A DNA stretch of 64,000 bases. Source: Flavobacterium anhuiense (GTDB taxonomy: Bacteria > Bacteroidota > Bacteroidia > Flavobacteriales > Flavobacteriaceae). The stretch lies in NCBI RefSeq assembly GCF_900101855.1, contig NZ_FMVC01000005.1:372001-436000 (forward strand), written 5' to 3'. Shown piece after piece: positions 57,534 to 64,000 of this stretch. The position numbers were made by a program, and so were the translations under genes. How positions within the stretch are numbered: position 1 is the stretch's first letter; each line of letters opens with the position of its first letter. Below the pieces are notes generated by a model. It did not search any database. It was not told the DNA's origin and saw only the letters and a list, made by a program, of their open reading frames with translations.

Positions 57534-58607
57534 CTAATTCCAAGGATGATTTTTCAGTTTAGAAGCCAATTCATGACGATTTGCAACATCCAATTTAGCA
57601 TAAAGATTTCGAATATGTGTTTTTACCGTACTCAGTGAAATAAAAAGTTCATCAGCAATTTCTTTGTTTGCTTTATCTTCTAAAATAAGCTTGGCAATTT
57701 TCTCTTCCTGATTGGTCAGAGTTAAATTTGAAACCCCAAATTGATTTTGTTTTGGCTGAAGCAATTTTAATCGTTTAAACTGTAAAGCTGAAATAACAGC
57801 CAAAACCAATACTAGAAAACCTAAAAAGTAATTCAGCGTTCGCTGAAAGGCATATTTTTGCTGTAGAATGACATTAGAAATTTTTGAAAGTTCGTCTTGA
57901 TATTGAAGATAGTATGATGCCTCACCATAATAGTTTTTGAGTGAGTTTGAAACACCATCGTAAAACGCATCATCTTTTTCAAAGTCGTTTTTAATGTTAT
58001 AATCATTTCGTTTAATGTCCGAAAAAGCCAAAAGTTTGAGCAGAGGATGTTTAATGCTTTTCTCGGTATATGATTTTACTTTTTCTGCAAAATCATTTAC
58101 GGCCTGTTGTTGCGCTTCCTTGTTTTTGATTTGAGCATTATTTTTCTCTAACTGTTCCTCGAAAGATTTTAAATTTCTCCATTTTTTATCGGCCAAATTA
58201 CTGTTTTGGGATTCGCTAAACCAATTGTTGCCAGATTTTGGAAAATAAATCGTATCTCTGTTTGAAAAAATAAAGTTATGATAATTGCTTTTCTCATTAT
58301 CGCTTACCAATTGCAGTCCTTTGATCGTATTGATATTGGAATGGATGCGGTACAATTTGTCTTTTTCGGATAAAAGCTGTCCTTTAAATTCAAAATAACC
58401 ATCTTCATCTGTTTCTGTTGAAAAAAGAATCTGATTTTCGGTAATCATAGTTTCTTCATCATATTTCAGCAGACTCAAATAAACTGTTTTGTTTTTCTGT
58501 TCAGCATCAATATATCCCGAAATCTTATATTGTCCATAACAAGTCGGAACCGCAGAAAGAATAAGGATTATCAAAAATAAAACTCTGGATGTTTTTTCTT
58601 TTAGCAT
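57534..58607 (-). CDS. Membrane-spanning one-component LuxR-type regulator
   Basis: A 357-residue protein with a sensor outside and a DNA-binding domain inside the cytoplasm. A signal peptide or first helix (SRVLFLIILILSAVPTCYGQ) is followed by a periplasmic part with a carboxypeptidase-like/DUF4369-type beta fold (YKISGYIDAEQKNKTVYLSL) and a coiled helical region. A single membrane helix lies at about 262-280 (FLGFLVLVLAVISALQF). The C-terminal LuxR HTH is clear: LTNQEEKIAKLILEDKANKE, IADELFISLSTVKTHIRNLY, AKLDVANRHELASKL. Signals in the periplasm would act directly on transcription without a kinase. The ligand and target genes are unknown; the exported HExxH protein downstream is a plausible target. 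Confidence 0.85.
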   Translation of the reverse strand: MLKEKTSRVLFLIILILSAVPTCYGQYKISGYIDAEQKNKTVYLSLLKYDEETMITENQILFSTETDEDGYFEFKGQLLSEKDKLYRIHSNINTIKGLQLVSDNEKSNYHNFIFSNRDTIYFPKSGNNWFSESQNSNLADKKWRNLKSFEEQLEKNNAQIKNKEAQQQAVNDFAEKVKSYTEKSIKHPLLKLLAFSDIKRNDYNIKNDFEKDDAFYDGVSNSLKNYYGEASYYLQYQDELSKISNVILQQKYAFQRTLNYFLGFLVLVLAVISALQFKRLKLLQPKQNQFGVSNLTLTNQEEKIAKLILEDKANKEIADELFISLSTVKTHIRNLYAKLDVANRHELASKLKNHPWN

Positions 58608-58707
58608 TTTAGATCAAGTAATAGAAAAGCTTAGGAATGATTAAAAATACAAAAAAAGATTAAAGGTTAAAGGACTGTTTTTTATTTGATAAGCACAAAT
58701 ATTAGCA

Positions 58708-59493
58708 TTAAAGCTGAGGCGGAACCAAATTGTCTAAGTCTGAAAGTTTATAGAATTTAAGATCATTCAATTTCATGTATTTGCAAATGAATTCTAAAGT
58801 TTCTATTTTGACCTGATAATTTTCAGTAATTTCTTTTACAGGTTTATGTCCGCATAAAAGCAGAATTTTATTGTTCTTTTTGGCGTAATCTAATAATTCA
58901 AGTACATATGGAATGCTGAAATGAATATGGCTGTTGTCAATATCAAAAGCAAATACAATTTCTGAATTATTGAAGTAACTGTCCTGTTTCTCTGGAATTT
59001 CACCGCCAAACGCTCTTCCTCTAATAATTTTGAACAGAGGAGATAAAGCCTGATCTAACGAATCTGACCTTTCTCCGTATGGATAAGCAAAAGAAGTGAC
59101 ATCGAAACCTTTCTTTTTCATGGAAATAATCATAGGATCGATTTCTTGTTTCATGTATTCCTTAATGCCAAACTGTTTCGTAAACTTAACAGCATTGTAA
59201 TGATGATAACCATGACCGGCTATTTCATGGCCATATTTTTGCATTTCTAAAAGCGTTTTAATTTCAGGCGCTCCAATAGAATCTATTCGACAGACGTTAA
59301 AAGTAGCCTTCCAGGAATACTTTCGTAAAGCTTGGTCTGCCTCAGACCATTCGTCAACGTAAGCATCATCAAAAGATAAAATTACGCCTGCTTTATATGT
59401 TGGTTTTGCTACAGGTTTAGGTTTTTTATTTTCACATGAAAATAAAGATAAGAACAATAAAAATAATACAGTTTTAGTAAAAAGTATTCTCAT
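58708..59493 (-). CDS. Polysaccharide deacetylase-family lipoprotein (CE4)
   Basis: A 261-residue predicted lipoprotein (lipobox LFLSLFSC, Cys20) with a NodB-homology domain. The first catalytic motif is AGVILSFDDAYVDEW (the two Asp of TFDDG). The second is KYGHEIAGHGYHHYN, carrying the zinc His pair. The third is SFAYPYGERSD (RxPY-like), and the fourth LLLCGHKPVKEI. CE4 enzymes remove N- or O-acetyl groups from peptidoglycan, chitin-like or exopolysaccharide substrates; the target here is unknown. It stands just beyond the PKS operon on the same strand, separated by about 100 bp, and is probably independent of it. Confidence 0.85.
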   Translation of the reverse strand: MRILFTKTVLFLLFLSLFSCENKKPKPVAKPTYKAGVILSFDDAYVDEWSEADQALRKYSWKATFNVCRIDSIGAPEIKTLLEMQKYGHEIAGHGYHHYNAVKFTKQFGIKEYMKQEIDPMIISMKKKGFDVTSFAYPYGERSDSLDQALSPLFKIIRGRAFGGEIPEKQDSYFNNSEIVFAFDIDNSHIHFSIPYVLELLDYAKKNNKILLLCGHKPVKEITENYQVKIETLEFICKYMKLNDLKFYKLSDLDNLVPPQL

Positions 59494-59592
59494 AGATTTT
59501 AAATGCTAGCGAATAAGATTTAGAATATAATTTTAGTCAAAATTAAAGTTTTTTCTTATAATTATTGCTTTTATTCAAAATTAAAAAAGGTT

Positions 59593-60090
59593 TTATATTC
59601 TGATGGTTACCCATTTTTCAAACCTTCCGTGGTGACTGATTGAAATGTCTTGTACCGATTTAGCAGTCTTTAAGTATGGAATGCCATTTTCATCTTTTAT
59701 CATTTCTTTGCTATCCACTTCAACCACATTATTTATATTCTTCAAATTGTTTACAGCAATTGTGTGAATGCTTTCTAAAGAAAATATACTTTTGGTATAA
59801 TATCTATTTTCATTACAAATTACTTTACCCAATGCGAGATTACAATTGATAAAATCTAAAGAACAAGAAAGTTTCTTGGGACTGAATTCTCGTATTTTGG
59901 TTTCGCGATTATAAATTTTGTACACAGCCTCTTTCATGCTCCATAAAAGCCAAACCATAGTTTCAGGCTTATCATAATCATTTATATACTGCTGTTCTTC
60001 GGCTATAAAAAGCTTTTCTATAAAACCTTTTCTTTGCCAATTGCTTTCTATACGCGACTGTGCAAGATCTATAACATCATTGCCAATCAT
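59593..60090 (-). CDS. 4'-Phosphopantetheinyl transferase superfamily protein
   Basis: A 165-residue enzyme that transfers the phosphopantetheine arm of CoA onto an acyl carrier protein. The N-terminal IGNDVIDLAQSRIE carries the Mg-binding Asp and the central WLLWSMKEAVYKIYNRETK is the conserved W-x-x-KEA-x-x-K motif. The C-terminus ISISHHGRFEKWVTIRI has the family SxSH element. Its start overlaps the stop of the acyl carrier protein gene by 4 bp, so it probably activates that carrier. Last gene of the type III polyketide synthase operon. Confidence 0.88.
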   Translation of the reverse strand: MIGNDVIDLAQSRIESNWQRKGFIEKLFIAEEQQYINDYDKPETMVWLLWSMKEAVYKIYNRETKIREFSPKKLSCSLDFINCNLALGKVICNENRYYTKSIFSLESIHTIAVNNLKNINNVVEVDSKEMIKDENGIPYLKTAKSVQDISISHHGRFEKWVTIRI

Positions 60091-60341
60091 TTTTCGGCTA
60101 GTTTGGTTTCAATGATTTCAACAGCAGTTTTTACATCAAGCATGCGTTCCATATCGGCATTATCGATCACGACATCAAAATTTTCTTCAATGTCCAGTAC
60201 AATATCAACTAGATTGGCTGAATTGATATTCAGATCTTTAATAAAATCCGTTTCTTCAGTCAGATTTTCAAAAGCTTCTTTGTTAGTTGCAAAAGGCTTG
60301 ATAATTACTTTTAATTCCTTGATAAGTTCTGTTCTGTCCAT
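60087..60341 (-). CDS. Acyl carrier protein
   Basis: An 84-residue carrier. The attachment serine is in DLNINSANLVDIVLDIEENF, the place of the usual DSLD motif; N-S-A is an unusual context for the prosthetic-group serine. The ATG at 60341 gives a typical start (MDRTELIKELKVIIKPF); a longer frame from 60377 would overlap the ketosynthase. One base separates it from the ketosynthase stop, and it overlaps the phosphopantetheinyl transferase start. Dedicated to the polyketide operon by context. Confidence 0.9.
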   Translation of the reverse strand: MDRTELIKELKVIIKPFATNKEAFENLTEETDFIKDLNINSANLVDIVLDIEENFDVVIDNADMERMLDVKTAVEIIETKLAEK

Positions 60342-60342
60342 G

Positions 60343-61611
60343 TTAGTTTTCAAATTTTTTAAATAATATACATGCATTTACATCGCCAAAACCAAAACTG
60401 GCTTTTGCAATTATTTTGGGGTTGATTTTAATAGTTTCTAAAAGAACTTTTGATGGGTCGATAAGCGTTGCAATTTCTGGATGAAGGTCGGAACAATTTT
60501 TATTTCCAAATAAAAATCCTTCATGAAGTTGTAATACAGTGGCAATGCTTTCAATACTTCCAGAAGCACTTAAGCAATGGCCTGTTAAGCTTTTTAGAGA
60601 ATTAATGTACGGAAAATCAGCGCCATTTCTCCCTAATGCTTTTGTCCAGTTTTCAATTTCAAGACTGTCTTTTGTTGTGGCTGTCAAATGCCCGTTTATA
60701 GCATCAATTTCATTTGGATGGATTCCTGCGTTTTCAATAGCGGTTTTAATGCATCTTTGCACCGCCGTGCTGTTTGGAGCCGTCATAGTTCCGCCGTCTC
60801 TTTGTCCGCCCGAATTGACGTTTCCGCCCAAAATTTCGGCATATATTGTTGCTCCACGTTCTAAAGCAGTTTCCAAATCTTCAATAACAAAAGCTCCAGC
60901 ACCGCTTCCAGGAACAAATCCTGCTGCCGTAGCGCTCATGGGCCTTGAACCTTCTTCGGGTTTATCATTAAATTTGGATGAGCAAACACGAAGCGCATCA
61001 AAACCTCCCCAAATATAAGGCCCACTATCAGATGTGCTTCCAGCCAAAATTCGTTTTGCCTGCCCAGATTGTATTCGATCATAAGCCATCAAAATAGCTT
61101 CAGCACCAGTCGTACAAGCCGAAGAATTGGTTGTAACTTGATTCCCTAATCCGATTTTGCCGCCAAGATAGGCACTTACACCGCTGTTCATAGTTTGTGC
61201 AACAACAGTGCTTCCCAATCTCCGTACTTGCAGTTCATCAATTTTATAAATGCTTTCGCGGAATTTATCTATTCCTGATGTTCCTGAGCCAAAAATAGCT
61301 CCGCTGTCCCAATCAGGATTTTCGTTTAATGGCAATCCTGCATTATACCAAGCTTCTAAACCTGCAATAACACCATACAAAATGCCAGTGCTGTTAAATC
61401 CGCGAAGTTCAAGTTCTGTAAAATATTGTGATTTTAATTCCTCAGATATTTGTGGCTGACCCGCAATCTGACAAGAAAATTGCAGTTCTTCAAGCTGTGC
61501 ATCATGCCTGATGCCCGAAATTCCGTTTTGCAGTGCGTGAGTAAATGCGGGAACCCCAACACCATTTGGTGCAGCAACTCCGAGACCTGTTATTACCACT
61601 CTCTTTTTCAT
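60343..61611 (-). CDS. Beta-ketoacyl-ACP synthase (KAS II-type)
   Basis: A 422-residue condensing enzyme with a complete triad: Cys166 in TNSSACTTGAEA, His308 in INGHLTATTKDS and His345 in SLTGHCLSASGS. The N-terminal RVVITGLGVAAPNGVGVPAF and the C-terminal KASFGFGDVNACILF are typical, the latter with Asp instead of Gly in the usual GFGGxN loop. It overlaps the hotdog dehydratase stop by 4 bp. With the ACP and dehydratase it could build or extend an acyl starter chain for the type III polyketide synthase. Active on the basis of conserved residues. Confidence 0.92.
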   Translation of the reverse strand: MKKRVVITGLGVAAPNGVGVPAFTHALQNGISGIRHDAQLEELQFSCQIAGQPQISEELKSQYFTELELRGFNSTGILYGVIAGLEAWYNAGLPLNENPDWDSGAIFGSGTSGIDKFRESIYKIDELQVRRLGSTVVAQTMNSGVSAYLGGKIGLGNQVTTNSSACTTGAEAILMAYDRIQSGQAKRILAGSTSDSGPYIWGGFDALRVCSSKFNDKPEEGSRPMSATAAGFVPGSGAGAFVIEDLETALERGATIYAEILGGNVNSGGQRDGGTMTAPNSTAVQRCIKTAIENAGIHPNEIDAINGHLTATTKDSLEIENWTKALGRNGADFPYINSLKSLTGHCLSASGSIESIATVLQLHEGFLFGNKNCSDLHPEIATLIDPSKVLLETIKINPKIIAKASFGFGDVNACILFKKFEN

Positions 61612-62045
61612 AGTTTCTTTGTTATCATTCCGGCCAAAACACCTCTGCAGACTTCTTGTCCAGCTTCATTTTTCATTACCGCATTGCATTTTAATTTTCC
61701 AAAACGGAAGAACAATTTCTCAGAAGTTACCGTTACTTTTTCATTAGGATAAACGGGTTTTAAAAATTCCATATCGGCAGAAGTAAAAGCGATTACGGTG
61801 TTTTCTCCCAAATCATTTCCTAAGAGAAATATTCCCAAGCAAACCATTCCGATCTGAGCCATAGTTTCAGTTAAAATAACTCCCGGAGTTACAGGATTAT
61901 CTTTAAAATGCCCTTTGTAAAAGTCCAGATTCTCTCGAAATGTATAAGTTCCTGTCACACCATTTTCGTCAGCATGAAGCAATTCATCCACAAACAAAAA
62001 AGGTTTGCTGTACGGAAGCTGTGCGATAATATCATCTAATTTCAT
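61608..62045 (-). CDS. FabZ-like 3-hydroxyacyl-ACP dehydratase (hotdog fold)
   Basis: A 145-residue hotdog protein. His46 and Glu60 in DFYKGHFKDNPVTPGVILTE keep the 14-residue spacing of the FabZ catalytic pair. PYSKPFLFVDELLHADENGV is the usual first strand-helix region. Stop overlaps the ketosynthase start. It would dehydrate beta-hydroxyacyl chains on the ACP of the operon; a thioesterase-like role is less likely given the intact His/Glu pair. Confidence 0.88.
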   Translation of the reverse strand: MKLDDIIAQLPYSKPFLFVDELLHADENGVTGTYTFRENLDFYKGHFKDNPVTPGVILTETMAQIGMVCLGIFLLGNDLGENTVIAFTSADMEFLKPVYPNEKVTVTSEKLFFRFGKLKCNAVMKNEAGQEVCRGVLAGMITKKL

Positions 62046-62056
62046 AAACTTTCAAA

Positions 62057-63109
62057 TTACCATTGCAATAAAACTCTTTGTGCCGAAAATCCTGGGCCAA
62101 AACTTAGCATTAAGCCTTTTTCTCCTTTTTTTGGATTTCGATTCATAATATTTTCCAGAACGTACAAAACGGTAGCGCTCGACATATTGCCATAATTTCT
62201 CAGGATTTCTTTTGTATCATCAATATTTTTCTCCAATCCAGCAAAAAGCGATTCGACGGTGGTGACGATTTTTTTCCCGCCTGGGTGAAAAATCATGTGG
62301 TCAATATCTTTTATTTCTAAATTATTTTGTTTTAAGAAAGGATGAATAATATCTCCAAAATGAGAAGCAATTGTGTCTGGAACTTCTATATCCAGAACCA
62401 TTTGCAATCCGCTGTTCGTTAGTTTGAAGCCCATCATGTGTTCGGCATCATAAAAATGATACATCTGTTCGTCGAGAATTTCGGGGCCAAAATCGTCTTC
62501 TTTTGATGATAATAAACAGCAGGCGGCACCATCTCCAAAAATGGCAGCGCTTACAATATTTGGCATCGAGAAATCATCGAGCTGAAAAGTGGCTGTTGGT
62601 GATTCTACAGCAATTACAGCAGCACGTTTGCCCGGATTTGATTTCAGGAAATTCTTCGCATAAATAATTCCCGATATTCCAGCTGCACAGCCCATTTCGG
62701 TTACAGGAAGACGAACAATATCTTGTCGTAATTTCATTTTATTAATCAGATAAGCGTCAAGCGAAGGAATCATAATTCCGGTACAGCTTACCGTAATAAT
62801 GTAATCTAAACTTTTCGGATCCCAGCCTGTTTTTTCTAATGCTTTTTCTAGAACCTGATGTCCTAAAATGATCATTTCACGGCTATAAATATCATTTTTT
62901 TCTTCGAATGAAGTGGCAGTAAAAACCTCCGAAGGCTCCATGATAGAATAGCGTTTATCTACAGAAGCACCTTCAAATATCTTTTTTACTTTTTTGATGA
63001 AACGTTCTTCCTGACCTTCAAGCCACACATCGACAAGCGGAAGAATTTCTTCTGTTGTTCTCGAATATTGTGGAAGCTGTTTAACTGCTGTGATTATTTT
63101 GACACTCAT
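62057..63109 (-). CDS. Type III polyketide synthase (chalcone/alkylresorcinol synthase-like)
   Basis: A 350-residue homodimeric condensing enzyme that extends an acyl starter with malonyl-CoA and cyclises it. The triad is visible: Cys141 in LPVTEMGCAAGISGI, His in HMIFHPGGKKIV and Asn in NYGNMSSATVLYVLE. The C-terminal GLMLSFGPGFSAQRVLLQW is the family GFGPG-type block. The ATG at 63109 overlaps the methyltransferase stop as ATGA, which favours it over a start at 63145. Neighbouring genes for a carrier, ketosynthase, dehydratase, methyltransferase and flavoprotein suggest a methylated, oxidised phenolic lipid, compare the Streptomyces SrsA-SrsB-SrsC system. Product not determined. Confidence 0.93.
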   Translation of the reverse strand: MSVKIITAVKQLPQYSRTTEEILPLVDVWLEGQEERFIKKVKKIFEGASVDKRYSIMEPSEVFTATSFEEKNDIYSREMIILGHQVLEKALEKTGWDPKSLDYIITVSCTGIMIPSLDAYLINKMKLRQDIVRLPVTEMGCAAGISGIIYAKNFLKSNPGKRAAVIAVESPTATFQLDDFSMPNIVSAAIFGDGAACCLLSSKEDDFGPEILDEQMYHFYDAEHMMGFKLTNSGLQMVLDIEVPDTIASHFGDIIHPFLKQNNLEIKDIDHMIFHPGGKKIVTTVESLFAGLEKNIDDTKEILRNYGNMSSATVLYVLENIMNRNPKKGEKGLMLSFGPGFSAQRVLLQW

Positions 63110-63819
63110 ATTTTTGTAATTATCCACTGGTAGCGAAAAGCCCATTTCCAGTTTATGGAATAGTTTTTTAAATTTAATTTTTTGGATAAATGTTCTAATT
63201 CTTTCTTTTTAAATCCTTTCAGAATTGAAATTAGTCCATCATTACGAGACATGTCATTGAGATTGAAAACAAAACCAATCAATTCAAATAATCGGTAAGC
63301 CAGTTTACTTCTGTGCAGATCATTTACTACAATGCCGATTGAAGCATTTTTGTTTAAAACATCCATTACTTCTTCAATCTGATTTGTTGAAAAATGGTGT
63401 AGAGTAAGCGTACACAAAACAATGTCATATTTTAAAAGGCCAAATTCTTCGCTAAAAATATCCATACAGAGATATTCAATGTTTGGAAAATCTTTAGACA
63501 ATGTTTCGGCGTAACTAATGGTAAAAGCATTGGCATCGATACCAATTAACTTAAAGCTGAGATTACGCTTTTTTCCATGTTTCGCGATCATTCTCAACAT
63601 ATCGCCATTTCCGCATCCTATATCTGCGATTACTATCGGTTTTGAAATATCAGTCTTTTTTAAAAGTTTTTTTATGCCGTGAAGCGTTAATTTATTGCCT
63701 CCAAGTAATTGATTGATAGAAGCAATCTGATCTAAAGCGCCGATCAATTCTTCGCCTTCAAGCGAAAAATCGTCCATGATTTCAATTTCTTCGGTTCTAT
63801 ATTTGGTGTTTACACTCAT
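63106..63819 (-). CDS. SAM-dependent methyltransferase
   Basis: A 237-residue class I methyltransferase. The SAM-binding motif I is PIVIADIGCGNGDMLRMIAK, followed by GIDANAFTISYAETLS, YDIVLCTLTLHHFS and GIVVNDLHRSKLAYRLFELI. The flavoprotein gene upstream ends directly at its ATG, and its stop overlaps the type III polyketide synthase start, so translation is probably coupled. It is expected to methylate the phenolic polyketide product. This type (with LHRS and the C-terminal W) is common next to bacterial type III PKS genes. Confidence 0.88.
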   Translation of the reverse strand: MSVNTKYRTEEIEIMDDFSLEGEELIGALDQIASINQLLGGNKLTLHGIKKLLKKTDISKPIVIADIGCGNGDMLRMIAKHGKKRNLSFKLIGIDANAFTISYAETLSKDFPNIEYLCMDIFSEEFGLLKYDIVLCTLTLHHFSTNQIEEVMDVLNKNASIGIVVNDLHRSKLAYRLFELIGFVFNLNDMSRNDGLISILKGFKKKELEHLSKKLNLKNYSINWKWAFRYQWIITKI

Positions 63820-64000
63820 TTATTCAATTGTTATGGGGCGGCCGTGTGTTTGTTTTATAATGACTGAAAGTAACGACGGAATCGACGCTGCAATGGTTGT
63901 CATTACATGCGTGAAATTTTTGTGTTTCAATGCTTTGGCTAATAGACGCCCAAAAAATAATCTTTTACTGAAATGCTTTTTCCATTCTTGAATATACTTT
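63820..64000 (-). CDS. C-terminus of a probable FAD-dependent oxidoreductase (partial)
   Basis: An open frame entering from the window's right edge gives 59 residues and a TAA at 63820-63822, which abuts the methyltransferase ATG. The tail KYIQEWKKHFSKRLFFGRLL...GRPITIE resembles the C-terminal end of geranylgeranyl-reductase/halogenase-type NAD(P)/FAD-dependent oxidoreductases that commonly accompany type III PKS and methyltransferase genes. The family cannot be proven from this fragment. Confidence 0.5.
   Translation of the reverse strand, partial: KYIQEWKKHFSKRLFFGRLLAKALKHKNFTHVMTTIAASIPSLLSVIIKQTHGRPITIE

Noticed and set aside
60539..61018. 159-codon + strand open frame
   Set aside because: It is the antisense of the ketosynthase gene, with no recognisable domain; a shadow of a well-conserved gene.

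Overview
The window looks like a chromosomal segment of a flavobacterium (Bacteroidota, close to the genus Flavobacterium). It is AT-rich and carries SusC/SusD outer-membrane pairs, a secreted protease with a C-terminal type IX secretion (T9SS) sorting domain, TAnnTTTG-type -7 promoter boxes, and the short dispersed intergenic repeats common in this group. No rRNA, tRNA, CRISPR array, prophage or intact insertion sequence was seen.

Layout. 0-4.3 kb: a hypoxanthine-DNA glycosylase, small orphan genes and gene remnants, a GNAT acetyltransferase, bioB and an Lrp-type regulator. 4.5-16.9 kb: six + strand genes that fit one pathway (DUF1338 2-oxoadipate dioxygenase-type enzyme, ALDH7-type aminoadipate-semialdehyde dehydrogenase, GH63 alpha-glucosidase, GH42 beta-galactosidase, a kinase/class III phospho-lyase fusion, and a D-2-hydroxyglutarate dehydrogenase-type flavoprotein). 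17.4-29.0 kb: a polysaccharide-utilisation-type locus with susC, susD and two (alpha/alpha)6 glycosidases on the - strand, and a divergent GH36 alpha-galactosidase. 29.3-39.0 kb: an AraC regulator divergent from a complete trans-4-hydroxy-L-proline pathway, followed by Xaa-Pro aminopeptidase and dipeptidyl peptidase IV. 39.2-51.1 kb: a second susC/susD pair of the peptide type, a large M43 metalloprotease, a second Xaa-Pro peptidase and an S37 prolyl tripeptidyl-type peptidase. 51.4-58.6 kb: L,D-transpeptidase-like protein, alcohol dehydrogenase, two tandem Ile-rich leader peptides before an orphan IlvN-like gene, an MscS channel, a possible metalloprotease and a membrane-spanning LuxR regulator. 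58.7-64 kb: a deacetylase lipoprotein and a type III polyketide synthase operon that runs off the window.

Main interpretation (inference from gene families and context). 4.5-51 kb reads as a collagen/gelatin utilisation island. Hydroxyproline and glucosyl-galactosyl-hydroxylysine are hallmarks of collagen, and the window encodes candidate enzymes for both. For the glycosylated hydroxylysine the proposed route is: GH63 removes Glc from Glc-alpha1,2-Gal-Hyl, GH42 removes Gal, the kinase domain phosphorylates 5-hydroxylysine, the class III domain gives 2-aminoadipate semialdehyde, ALDH7 gives 2-aminoadipate, an unlinked aminotransferase gives 2-oxoadipate, the DUF1338 enzyme gives D-2-hydroxyglutarate, and the FAD/Fe-S enzyme gives 2-oxoglutarate. 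Hydroxyproline reaches 2-oxoglutarate through epimerase, D-hydroxyproline dehydrogenase, deaminase and semialdehyde dehydrogenase. Secreted and cytoplasmic proline-specific peptidases plus the peptide-type SusCD would supply the free imino acids.

A 15-bp sequence, GGTAATATAGTATCA, occurs exactly upstream of the hydroxyproline operon and of the S37 peptidase, as three variant copies upstream of the peptide susCD operon, and once (14/15) upstream of the glycan locus. This suggests one regulon, possibly under the AraC protein encoded next to the hydroxyproline genes.
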